The position numbers were made by a program, and so were the translations under genes. This document shows positions 1 to 5,794 of a DNA stretch of 7,939 bases, one piece after another. Each line of letters starts with the position of its first letter. Position 1 is the stretch's first letter. The stretch is from Spirochaetales bacterium (GTDB lineage Bacteria; Spirochaetota; Spirochaetia; JABEVK01): positions 1 through 7,939 of the forward strand of contig JABEVL010000233.1 of NCBI GenBank assembly GCA_013043995.1, read 5' to 3'. The notes under the pieces are model-generated. The model had not been told where the DNA came from. It worked only from the letters and a program-made list of their open reading frames with translations, and did no database searches.

Positions 1-325
1 GCTGGAATAGATTCCATACCGCCGAACCAACTGCGCTCTACGCCGCGGAAGGTGACAAGCTGGTCGACAAACTCGAATCCCTTGAAGGTCTCGATCTTTC
101 CGTCAAAGAACCCGTTGGCACGGGCCAACCAAGTGACAACATCGGCGGCGGAATCATAGCTGATCCGTTGTTCAAAGACGGCACCCCGAACCCCTGCCCG
201 AGAGCTTCCGTGAGGTTGCCTGACTGGCGAAGTAAGAATAGCCCCCGGGGAACGGCGAGATCGCCCGACGACCGCGTGCGGGCGGCTGGAAGCTCGCCGT
301 AGGGGGCGTGTCGGTCAAAGCTCAC
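1..325 (-). CDS. Unrecognised protein, 5' part only, with apparent frameshift
   Basis: The gene is read leftward and leaves the window at base 1. In the frame with codons at 3-5, 6-8 and so on, the minus strand from about 191 downward gives a convincing protein containing AVFEQRISYDSAADVV, WLARANGFFDGK and VTFRGVERSWFGGMES, with G/C-biased third positions. That frame has no usable start upstream. A neighbouring frame opens at a GTG at 325 (MSFDRHAPYGELPAAR, then LTEALGQGFG) and fails soon after 185. Adding one C to the C4 tract at 184-187 joins the two as GQGFGGAVFEQRIS. This could be a sequencing error, a real inactivating deletion, or a phase-variable tract. The GTG has no clear SD, so the start is uncertain. 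I do not recognise the family. The region is divergent from the ZIP gene. The opposite-strand reading (3-302) is rejected because its second half is low-complexity and not protein-like. Confidence 0.55.
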
Positions 326-378
326 TGAGCTTATTCTGTGACGCCCCCTGGCCTTGCCAGCTTCCCCAGGTTATATAG

Positions 379-409
379 TTGACAAAATATGTCATATTTG
401 GCATTTATT
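379..409 (+). promoter_or_regulatory. Probable promoter of the ZIP transporter gene
   Basis: A perfect TTGACA -35 box lies at 379-384. The best -10 match is TTTATT at 404-409, 4 of 6 consensus bases with a long 19-nt spacer; other registers (CATTTA at 402, ATTTAT at 403) match less well. A suboptimal spacer with an inverted repeat inside it fits a regulated promoter. The region is markedly more A/T-rich than the genes around it. The -35 box is clear; the -10 assignment is weak. Confidence 0.5.
385..399. promoter_or_regulatory. Perfect 7-bp inverted repeat, candidate operator
   Basis: The 15-bp sequence is AAATATG-T-CATATTT, two perfect 7-bp arms around one base. It starts immediately after the TTGACA box of the ZIP promoter, so a dimeric repressor bound here would block RNA polymerase. 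Because the gene encodes a metal transporter, a Fur, Zur, MntR or DtxR-type regulator is a natural candidate, but the arms do not match a consensus I can assign with confidence. It also lies upstream of the divergent minus-strand gene and could act on both. Confidence 0.5.
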
Positions 410-421
410 AACGCCTGTTAA
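408..421. promoter_or_regulatory. Second inverted repeat TTAAC-N4-GTTAA
   Basis: Two perfect 5-bp arms (408-412 and 417-421) flank GCCT. The element overlaps or follows the likely -10 and transcription start region of the ZIP gene, where a bound repressor or a short RNA hairpin could act. Its arms differ from those of the 385-399 repeat, so it is probably not a second copy of the same site. A short A/T-rich inverted repeat can arise by chance. Confidence 0.3.
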
Positions 422-455
422 CACAGAACTTTTCGACGAGGGCCTTTTCATTTCC

Positions 456-463
456 TAAGGAGG
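456..463 (+). promoter_or_regulatory. Strong ribosome-binding site deciding the GTG start of the ZIP gene
   Basis: TAAGGAGG is an uninterrupted match to the 16S rRNA anti-SD and ends 6 nt before the GTG at 470. It is the strongest RBS in the window and settles the non-ATG start. Confidence 0.9.
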
Positions 464-469
464 ATTGCC

Positions 470-1303
470 GTGTCAGTTCCAACGATCATCTTTTTGGGGG
501 CCCTGGCGGGTTTGACCATCTTTCTGGGGCTTCCTTTTGCCCGCTTAAAAAATCTTTCAGCAACGGTGAAGGGTCTCGTCACAGCCTTGGCCACGGGTGT
601 TCTCCTTTACTTGCTGACCGACGTGACCTCAAAAATGCTGGAACCCATCGCCGAAGTTTTTACCCGTACCATGTCGGCAGGTTCTGCTCGCCTGGAGGGA
701 CTGGGGGAACTCGGACTTTTGGTCGTGGGATTATCCCTGGGCCTGGTCGGCATCGTTGCTTTGACGCACCGCTTTCAAAAAGGCGCTCACCCCGCACCGA
801 GCGGCACTCCTGCGAAAACAGCTCAGGCCCAGACCCCGGCTTCAATCGCCGAAATTCGCCCTGAAACCCTTTCGCTGATCATTGCGATCGGGATAGGCGC
901 CCACAACCTTTCCGAAGGCCTGGCTATCGGTCAGGCCGCCGCCAGCGGATCGCTCCAGCTGGCCTGGCTCCTGATCCTGGGCTTTGGCTTGCACAACCTG
1001 ACCGAAGGCTTTGGGATTGCGGGGCCGTTAAGCGGCAGGCCCGTATCCTGGAAGTTTCTTGGAGCGTTGGGGCTCATCGGAGGGGGACCGACCTTTTGGG
1101 GAACCGTGCTGGGAATCAGTTTCCACTCGCCCGAGTTGTTCGTTTTCAGCCTAGCTTTTGCCGCAGGGGCGATCCTGTACGTCGTGATGGAACTTCTGGG
1201 AGCGGCCCGCCGCTATTCTCGGCTCGTTGTCGCCGTCGGCTTGCTTGCAGGATTTTTGCTGGGTTTGGGAACCGATTTTTTGCTGACCCTTGCCGGGGCC
1301 TAA
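470..1303 (+). CDS. ZIP-family divalent metal transporter (ZupT-like)
   Basis: The 277-aa integral membrane protein probably imports Zn2+ or a related divalent cation (Fe2+, Mn2+) across the inner membrane. About eight hydrophobic segments are visible, near residues 4-20, 34-53, 79-99, 132-158, 162-186, 195-216, 222-242 and 251-275. Between the third and fourth is a hydrophilic, Ala/Pro/Thr-rich loop (101-128), as usual in ZIP proteins. The metal-site motifs are present: HNLSEG at 145-150 and HNLTEG at 175-180. They correspond to the paired HNxPEG motifs of ZupT in transmembrane segments 4 and 5. The prolines of the classic motifs are Ser148 and Thr178 here, while both His, both Asn and both Glu are kept. 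Glu241 lies in a late helix. Length is close to ZupT. The cytosolic loop has only two histidines (His100, His107), so it is not a His-rich metal-sensing loop. Metal specificity cannot be read from sequence. The gene stands alone with its own promoter region. Confidence 0.9.
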   Translation: MSVPTIIFLGALAGLTIFLGLPFARLKNLSATVKGLVTALATGVLLYLLTDVTSKMLEPIAEVFTRTMSAGSARLEGLGELGLLVVGLSLGLVGIVALTHRFQKGAHPAPSGTPAKTAQAQTPASIAEIRPETLSLIIAIGIGAHNLSEGLAIGQAAASGSLQLAWLLILGFGLHNLTEGFGIAGPLSGRPVSWKFLGALGLIGGGPTFWGTVLGISFHSPELFVFSLAFAAGAILYVVMELLGAARRYSRLVVAVGLLAGFLLGLGTDFLLTLAGA

Positions 1304-1319
1304 TCCCCGCAGGTTCTTC

Positions 1320-1339
1320 GGAGGGATTTTCTTCCCTCC
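1320..1339 (+). other. Hairpin between the ZIP gene and typA
   Basis: A 7-bp perfect stem (GGAGGGA at 1320-1326, TCCCTCC at 1333-1339) closes on a 6-nt loop, 16 nt after the ZIP stop codon. No T-tract follows (CCCCTGACATT comes next), so it is not a canonical intrinsic terminator. It could stabilise the transcript's 3' end or act with Rho. Its downstream edge nearly touches the proposed typA -35 box at 1343. Confidence 0.35.
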
Positions 1340-1342
1340 CCC

Positions 1343-1372
1343 CTGACATTCGCCCCCGATCAATGGTACAAC
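1343..1372 (+). promoter_or_regulatory. Probable promoter of typA with extended -10
   Basis: CTGACA at 1343-1348 matches the -35 consensus at 5 of 6 bases. TACAAC at 1367-1372 matches the -10 at 4 of 6 and is preceded by TGG, giving a TGn extended -10. The spacer is 18 nt. The predicted transcription start is near 1379, only about 4 nt before the typA ATG, and no SD sequence precedes that ATG. Confidence 0.5.
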
Positions 1373-1382
1373 AGTTAAACTC

Positions 1383-3215
1383 ATGAACAACACTAACCCC
1401 AAAATCCGCAACATCGCCATCATCGCCCACGTCGACCATGGAAAAACGACCCTCGTGGACGCTCTTTTCCGTCAAAGCGGCACCTTCCGTGAAAACCAGG
1501 ACGTCGCCGAACGCGTGATGGACCGGATGGACCTCGAAAAAGAACGCGGCATCACGATCGCCGCCAAGAACTGCGCCATCAACTGGAAAGGCGTCAAAAT
1601 CAACATCATCGACACCCCCGGCCACGCCGATTTCGGCGGCGAGGTCGAGCGCGCCCTTTCAATGGTCAACGGTGTTATTCTGCTCGTCGACGCGAGCGAA
1701 GGCCCCCTGCCTCAAACTCGCTTCGTTTTGAAAAAAGCCCTCGAAAAGGGTCTCAAGACCATCGTCGTCGTCAACAAGATCGACAGGGGCGACGCCCGTC
1801 CTCAGGAAGTTCTCAACGAGGTGTACGACCTCTACATCGACCTGGACGCCGACGAGTCCCAACTGGATTTTCCCGTCTTTTACGCCATCGGACGCCAGGG
1901 TATTGCCCAAAAAACCCTCACGGAAAAAGGCGAAAACCTGCACATTCTCCTGGACGCCATCGTCGATGAACTCCCCGCCCCCACCTACGACACCGAAGCA
2001 CCGTTTCAGATGATGGTCAGCGACCTCGACTACAGCGACTACCTGGGCCGCCTGTGCGTTGGACGCGTTCAAAACGGCTTTGCCAAGAGCGGCGACCCCC
2101 TCATCCTGGTCGGAGAGGGAGGACAGTCCGTTCCCCTCAAGGTCAGCAAGCTCCAGGTCTACTCAGGCGTGGGTTTTGCCGACGCCGCCGAGGTCGGTCC
2201 CGGCGATATCTGCATCCTGTCGGGCATCAGCGATGTGAAAATCGGCGACACGGTTTGTACCCGTGATCGTCCCGAAGCCTTAAAACGCTTGAGCGTCGAT
2301 GAGCCCACCGTTGCGATGAACTTCTACCGCAACTCGGGTCCCTTTGGCGGGACCGAGGGTAAGTTTGTTCAGCCCGGCAAGATCCGCGAACGTCTCGAAC
2401 GCGAGGCACTGAGGAACGTTTCGATCCGTGTCGAAGAAAGCCCCGACAAAGAAAGCTACACCGTCAAGGGTCGCGGTGAATTTCAAATGGCCATCATCAT
2501 CGAAACCATGCGCCGCGAGGGCTACGAGTTTTGCGTCGGCCGGCCCAGCGTCATCCTTAAAATGATCGACGGCAAAAAGAAAGAACCGATCGAGCACCTG
2601 TTTATCGACTGTGAGGAAATCTACACGGGCATCGTGACTGAAAAGCTTTCTCAACGGAAGTGCCGGATGACCAACATGGTCAACCACGGTTCTGGGCGGG
2701 TCCGCCTGGAATTCTCGGCGCCCAGCCGCGCCCTGATCGGTTACCGCGACGAGTTTCTGACAGACACCAAGGGAACCGGCTTGATGAACAGCTACCTTGC
2801 CGGTTACGAAGACTACAGGGGCGAAATTCCCAGCCGTTCCAACGGGTCGTTGGTGGCCGACCGTCAGGGCAACGCTGTTGCTTACGGGATTTTCCACCTT
2901 GAACCCCGTGGCCGCATCTTTGTCGTTCCTGGTGACAAGGTCTACGAAGGCATGATCGTCGGCGAGCACAACCGCGAAATCGACCTGGACATCAACGTTT
3001 GCAAAGAAAAGAAGCTCTCCAACATGCGCTCGGCCGGCAAGGACGACAACATCATCCTGACTCCCGTTCAGCCCATGACTCTGGAGGCCTGTCTGAACTT
3101 TTTGCGCGACGACGAAATGCTCGAAGTGACGCCCAAAAGTCTCCGCTTACGCAAGGCCATTCTCCCTCAAAACGAACGGCACCTCTTTGAAAAGCGTTCG
3201 CAAAAAGTAGAATAG
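1383..3215 (+). CDS. typA: Translational GTPase TypA/BipA
   Basis: The 610-aa protein is an elongation-factor-like GTPase of the TypA/BipA family. It binds the 70S ribosome at the EF-G site and is needed for ribosome assembly or growth under cold and other stresses. The G domain is clear: G1 AHVDHGKT (15-22), G2 RGIT with Thr58 after DLEKE, G3 DTPGHADF (77-84) and G4 NKID (131-134). Domain II begins near 205. EF-G-like domains III and V and the TypA-specific C-terminal domain follow, with signatures SRALIGYRDEFLTDTKG, VGEHNREIDLDINVC, KLSNMRSAGKD and EVTPKSLRLRK. Length matches the usual 605-615 aa. The G5 position, normally an SA- or SG-type motif, reads YAIGRQG (167-173). The ATG at 1383 directly precedes the conserved KIRNIAIIAHVDHGK start and has no SD (upstream bases are AGTTAAACTC). 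The gene appears monocistronic and convergent with the next gene. Confidence 0.98.
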   Translation: MNNTNPKIRNIAIIAHVDHGKTTLVDALFRQSGTFRENQDVAERVMDRMDLEKERGITIAAKNCAINWKGVKINIIDTPGHADFGGEVERALSMVNGVILLVDASEGPLPQTRFVLKKALEKGLKTIVVVNKIDRGDARPQEVLNEVYDLYIDLDADESQLDFPVFYAIGRQGIAQKTLTEKGENLHILLDAIVDELPAPTYDTEAPFQMMVSDLDYSDYLGRLCVGRVQNGFAKSGDPLILVGEGGQSVPLKVSKLQVYSGVGFADAAEVGPGDICILSGISDVKIGDTVCTRDRPEALKRLSVDEPTVAMNFYRNSGPFGGTEGKFVQPGKIRERLEREALRNVSIRVEESPDKESYTVKGRGEFQMAIIIETMRREGYEFCVGRPSVILKMIDGKKKEPIEHLFIDCEEIYTGIVTEKLSQRKCRMTNMVNHGSGRVRLEFSAPSRALIGYRDEFLTDTKGTGLMNSYLAGYEDYRGEIPSRSNGSLVADRQGNAVAYGIFHLEPRGRIFVVPGDKVYEGMIVGEHNREIDLDINVCKEKKLSNMRSAGKDDNIILTPVQPMTLEACLNFLRDDEMLEVTPKSLRLRKAILPQNERHLFEKRSQKVE

Positions 3216-3238
3216 AGGTTAGAACTTCGAAGCAAGGC

Positions 3239-3258
3239 CCGTGCTTACGGTATTTTTT
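3239..3258 (+). terminator. Possible intrinsic terminator of typA
   Basis: A short stem CCGT (3239-3242) and ACGG (3247-3250) closes on GCTT and is followed directly by TATTTTTT. It begins 23 nt after the typA stop. The stem is only 4 bp, and a competing pairing AAGCA with TGCTT overlaps it, so efficiency is doubtful, but the T-tract is the only good one downstream of typA. Confidence 0.4.
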
Positions 3259-3290
3259 GCTGCTTTGCAATTCCTTGCGGTGAACAACTT

Positions 3291-3306
3291 GAAAAGGCGC
3301 TGCCTT
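3291..3306 (-). terminator. Weak terminator-like hairpin for the FemAB-like gene
   Basis: On the minus strand AAGGC (3306-3302) pairs with GCCTT (3298-3294) across a 3-nt loop, followed by TTC. The T-run is very short and the element lies about 105 nt past the stop codon, so it is only a candidate. The hairpin at 3376-3388 is nearer but has no T-tract. Confidence 0.25.
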
Positions 3307-3410
3307 GGGGGGCCTCAGTCCCTCGGCAAGCCGTGCCTTTCAGGTTGAAATCCGCGTTTCCCCCAAAATTCGGGAACCGGCCCCCGGTGCTTTAGGGGTC
3401 CTCTGTCTGG

Positions 3411-4112
3411 TCAGGAAACTAAGTAGGACAGGTAGAGGGGAAAGTAGTGCGATTCCTCCAGAAGCGTGCCGCCGAAACCTTCTTTGAACTCGTTGATTCC
3501 CTTTCTTTCGGGGTCTTCTGTATCCTTCGCGTAACCGCCCCAGTCGTAAACGGTGCAGCCCTCGGCTTGGAACATTTTCATGTCCCACCAGTGAAGCCAT
3601 CTGTTTGCTTTTCCGATCAGTTTCCGGTCTTCAGGGTCGAGAAACCGTGCGCTTGCCGATAAGAGCGACCTCGTCCGTTTCGTCTGACGGTCCCAAAGTG
3701 TTGCATGCATCGCCAAAGGCCGTCCGTCATAGGATACTGAACTCAGCCTGAGGGCGTCCCCAAAAGAACGCAACTTGGGGACTGTGGTTCCGTGAATACC
3801 CTTGTCAGCGGCAAAATGATTAAAAAAACTGACAAACGCCGCGAGCTCGACCCAGTCTCCTGTGACTCCTAATTTGTCGGCCTGCCGAATTTGATTTCTT
3901 GTCGAACCGTTCATTTTTAACAGGAGGGTTTCAGGGTCACCGTCCAGGACGGAGACCAGGGTATGGAAGGGTTTTCTGACCAACCCGGGCCGTGTGCCCA
4001 TAGCGGACGACTGTCTGTAGATGGTCAATGGCCACAACTTGAAATGCGGTTCTTCATCAAACCAAAGGATTTGGTACGGGATGAAAAAAAATTGCCGCTG
4101 GATTTTTATCAA
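3411..4112 (-). CDS. FemAB/GNAT-like acyl- or aminoacyltransferase (short form)
   Basis: The 233-aa soluble protein resembles the GNAT-type fold of the FemAB/FemX group, whose members transfer amino acids or acyl groups, often in cell-envelope synthesis. Visible signatures: GSTRNQIRQADKLGV (69-83), the usual RxxIRxA helix; YDGRPLAMHATLWD (128-141), a core strand pair; LLSASARF (150-157); and the C-terminal YDWGGYAKDTEDPERKGINEF (189-209) with FKEGFGG (209-215), close to the D.GG...gi..FK.gFGG ending of these families. At 233 aa it is roughly one transferase domain, shorter than two-domain FemX proteins. There is no signal peptide or membrane segment. The TTG at 4112 is the only usable start before the conserved region and has GGAG 8 nt upstream (4121-4124). 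It has its own promoter. The acceptor and donor are unknown; family assignment is by motif pattern only. Confidence 0.65.
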   Translation of the reverse strand: MIKIQRQFFFIPYQILWFDEEPHFKLWPLTIYRQSSAMGTRPGLVRKPFHTLVSVLDGDPETLLLKMNGSTRNQIRQADKLGVTGDWVELAAFVSFFNHFAADKGIHGTTVPKLRSFGDALRLSSVSYDGRPLAMHATLWDRQTKRTRSLLSASARFLDPEDRKLIGKANRWLHWWDMKMFQAEGCTVYDWGGYAKDTEDPERKGINEFKEGFGGTLLEESHYFPLYLSYLVS

Positions 4113-4120
4113 AGTAAGTT

Positions 4121-4124
4121 CTCC
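4121..4124 (-). promoter_or_regulatory. RBS supporting the TTG start of the FemAB-like gene
   Basis: GGAG on the minus strand ends 8 nt before the TTG at 4112. The in-frame sequence upstream has no ATG, GTG or TTG before a stop codon near 4184, so this start is the best available. Confidence 0.55.
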
Positions 4125-4178
4125 GGGTCGGGGTTCTGGCGTCCAAAGGCCAGATCGGGGCGCGCAACTGGTGGGCTC

Positions 4179-4206
4179 ATTTTAAGTCATAGGCGGGGAG
4201 TGTCAA
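4179..4206 (-). promoter_or_regulatory. Sigma70-type promoter of the FemAB-like gene
   Basis: On the minus strand a perfect TTGACA (4206-4201) is followed after 16 nt by TAAAAT (4184-4179), 5 of 6 matches to the -10. The predicted start is near 4172, giving a leader of about 60 nt before the TTG. The gene can therefore be expressed independently of the upstream zinc-ribbon gene. An ATG at 4180 overlaps the -10 box and would not be in the transcript, so the 23-codon frame beginning there is not a gene. Confidence 0.7.
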
Positions 4207-4246
4207 GTGAGCAAGCTCCGCTGTTGCAGGTGCCGTTTTGTCCTGC

Positions 4247-4921
4247 TCAGTAGATTTTCTTGCCGCGCACGGCCTTGGCCTTGCGGTGGCGCAGCTCCCA
4301 ATCGTGAAGAAGCGACTGGTAATCCTTGAGGTAATTTTCGATAAACTCAACCGCCGATTCCTGGTCAGGGAAGGTTTTCACCGAACCTTCCAGGTTCCAC
4401 GGAATATAAAAGCGTTTATTGGTCTGGGGGATCGTCCGCCAGGTGAATCGATTGACAGAAGACTCCAGGAAGAACTGGCCCGTATGCAGGTCCTTGGCAA
4501 CCCGAAAGTACAACCTCTTGCCGGGGTGGGTGGCTAGGTAATCCGCCCTTTTCTGACGCACGTGGGCCGCAAACTTTTTGATAAGTTTGGCCCCTGGCGA
4601 GGCAGGGAGAGTCAAAAAAAGAACAACGACGGCGAACGGAACAACGTAGAAAATAAGAGCAGTGAAAATTGCCGTCAAATGGCTGGAAGAAAGAAATTTT
4701 CCGACGGAAGTAAAAAGAACTTCACTCAGCCCCAAGACCACCAAAACGCCCAAAATCTTTGCCAACAAGTTCCCCCCACCCCCAGTCTCGTACATCACCA
4801 CGCCGCAAAAAGGGCAGATGTGCTGTGTCGCTGTTTTTCTTAAGATTTCGGGCGAAGGCCTGTACCAAGTGAGTTTGGGAACGACGTTTTTTTGACAATT
4901 AGGGCATCTGACCGTGTCCAT
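4247..4921 (-). CDS. Zinc-ribbon membrane protein of unknown function
   Basis: I do not recognise this 224-aa protein. It begins with a treble-clef-like zinc ribbon, CPNC at 6-9 and CPFC at 36-39, which probably holds one Zn2+. A glycine run (47-50) leads to two hydrophobic helices near 51-74 and 82-106. The rest is a basic, soluble C-terminal domain of about 115 residues with aromatic-rich strands (KRLYFRVAKDLHTGQFFLES, NKRFYIPWNLEG), a helix (DQESAVEFIENYLKDYQSLL) and a Lys/Arg-rich tail. Both ends probably face the cytoplasm. An upstream TTG at 4993 would add 24 residues. I chose the ATG at 4921 because AGAGGAG (4928-4934) lies 6 nt before it and the zinc ribbon starts at once. It lies 93 nt after the dehydrogenase gene with no clear promoter or terminator between them, so co-transcription is possible. 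It could be a membrane-tethered sensor or a chaperone-like adaptor; neither is shown. Confidence 0.75.
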   Translation of the reverse strand: MDTVRCPNCQKNVVPKLTWYRPSPEILRKTATQHICPFCGVVMYETGGGGNLLAKILGVLVVLGLSEVLFTSVGKFLSSSHLTAIFTALIFYVVPFAVVVLFLTLPASPGAKLIKKFAAHVRQKRADYLATHPGKRLYFRVAKDLHTGQFFLESSVNRFTWRTIPQTNKRFYIPWNLEGSVKTFPDQESAVEFIENYLKDYQSLLHDWELRHRKAKAVRGKKIY

Positions 4922-4927
4922 GGAAGG

Positions 4928-4934
4928 CTCCTCT
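4928..4934 (-). promoter_or_regulatory. RBS that decides the start of the zinc-ribbon protein
   Basis: AGAGGAG on the minus strand ends 6 nt before the ATG at 4921. The longer alternative starting at the TTG at 4993 lacks a comparable site. Confidence 0.8.
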
Positions 4935-5014
4935 GGTTTAGCTTTCGTCTTCAAAAGGCCGTTCCCACCCACTTCACTGACTCGTTTCCACAAGGATAGA
5001 AAAAGACACAGCCC

Positions 5015-5779
5015 TTAGCCCTTCCGGTGAACGACGGTGGCGCTGGCCTGATGGGTTGCCAGCAGGGTGATTTCGGCCACCTGGACGTGCCCAGGCGCCG
5101 AAACAGCGTACCAGACGGCGTCGGCCACGTCGTCACCGCTCAAGGGAACGATACCCTGGTAGACGGCCTTGGCTTTGCTTTCGTCACCTGAAAAACGCAC
5201 CACCGAAAACTCGGTTTCAACGAGGCCCGGCTGAATGTTGGTCACCCGAATCGGGTGTTCCACAACGTCCATCCTCAGACCGTCCGAAAGAAACCTCACC
5301 GCGGCTTTGCTGGCACAATAGACGGCGCCGTTCGGGTACGCCTGGATTCCAGCAATCGAACCGATGTTGACCACGTGGGCGGGCAATCCTCGTTCGATCA
5401 TACCCCTGACCACGGTTCGGGTCACCCACAGTAGCCCCTTCACGTTGGTATCGATCATGGAGTCCCAATCCTCGGGGTCATTGTCGACAAGTTTGCTTAA
5501 TCCTCGCGCCAGCCCTGCATTATTGATCAGCACATCGACGGGAGGGTTCCCCCAAGCCTGCAAAAAATGAAAGCAGGCGTCTTTTTCACGCACGTCCAAA
5601 ACCTGCCAGCGTACTTCAACGCCGAAGCGTTCCACGAGTTCGTGCGTCAAAGCTTCAAGACGCTCGCCGCGCCGCGCCGTCAGCAGAAGGTTCCAGCCTT
5701 CCCGGGCAAAAAGCCGCGCACAGGCTTCGCCGATCCCGCTGGAAGCCCCGGTGATGAGCACTGTTTTACCTGCAGCCAT
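5015..5779 (-). CDS. YdfG-like NADP-dependent short-chain dehydrogenase
   Basis: The 254-aa classical SDR probably oxidises a 3-hydroxy acid or related alcohol, such as L-allo-threonine, serine or 3-hydroxypropionate, with NADP+ in the cytosol. The Rossmann nucleotide motif TGASSGIG is at 10-17. Arg36 and Arg37 after the second strand favour NADP(H) over NAD(H). The conserved Asp62-Val63 precedes the NNAG motif (86-89). The catalytic tetrad is complete: Asn112, Ser141, Tyr154 and Lys158 (YCASK). The IQPGLVETEF segment (182-191) is typical, and the C-terminal HVQVAEITLLATHQAS resembles the corresponding end of YdfG. Length is normal for the group. The ATG at 5779 has AGGGAG 5 nt upstream (5785-5790). 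The gene starts 15 nt after the GH13-like stop codon, so the two almost certainly share an mRNA. Substrate is inferred from similarity to YdfG only; the class is secure. Confidence 0.93.
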   Translation of the reverse strand: MAAGKTVLITGASSGIGEACARLFAREGWNLLLTARRGERLEALTHELVERFGVEVRWQVLDVREKDACFHFLQAWGNPPVDVLINNAGLARGLSKLVDNDPEDWDSMIDTNVKGLLWVTRTVVRGMIERGLPAHVVNIGSIAGIQAYPNGAVYCASKAAVRFLSDGLRMDVVEHPIRVTNIQPGLVETEFSVVRFSGDESKAKAVYQGIVPLSGDDVADAVWYAVSAPGHVQVAEITLLATHQASATVVHRKG

Positions 5780-5794
5780 GTTGACTCCCTGGGG

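Larger units (their letters stand above)
3216..3410. other. Convergent intergenic region with no supported gene
   Basis: This is 195 nt between the 3' ends of typA and the FemAB-like gene. Reading frames here are short or run antisense into the neighbours and look non-coding. Besides the terminator candidates it holds a compact hairpin ACCGG-CCC-CCGGT at 3376-3388 and an 8-bp palindrome CTTCGAAG near 3225. No RNA-gene fold was recognised. Confidence 0.6.

Noticed and set aside
3..302. Plus-strand open frame at the left edge
   Set aside because: Its second half is Arg/Ser/Pro-rich and unlike protein, while the minus strand over the same bases gives a well-formed protein with good codon bias.
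371..400. Minus-strand promoter for the left-edge gene (TATATA/TATAAC as -10)
   Set aside because: A -10-like sequence exists, but no acceptable -35 lies at a 15-19 nt spacing, so I did not call it.
1146..1625. Minus-strand frames spanning the ZIP-typA junction
   Set aside because: They overlap two secure plus-strand genes, and their translations look like reversed coding sequence.
2280..2969. 229-codon minus-strand reading frame
   Set aside because: It is antisense to the unambiguous typA gene, with no motif or supporting start signal.
4112..4180. 23-codon minus-strand frame starting at ATG 4180 and overlapping the TTG start
   Set aside because: The TGA/TTG overlap looked like a translationally coupled leader peptide, but its ATG overlaps the -10 box of the promoter and would lie upstream of the transcript, and it has no RBS.
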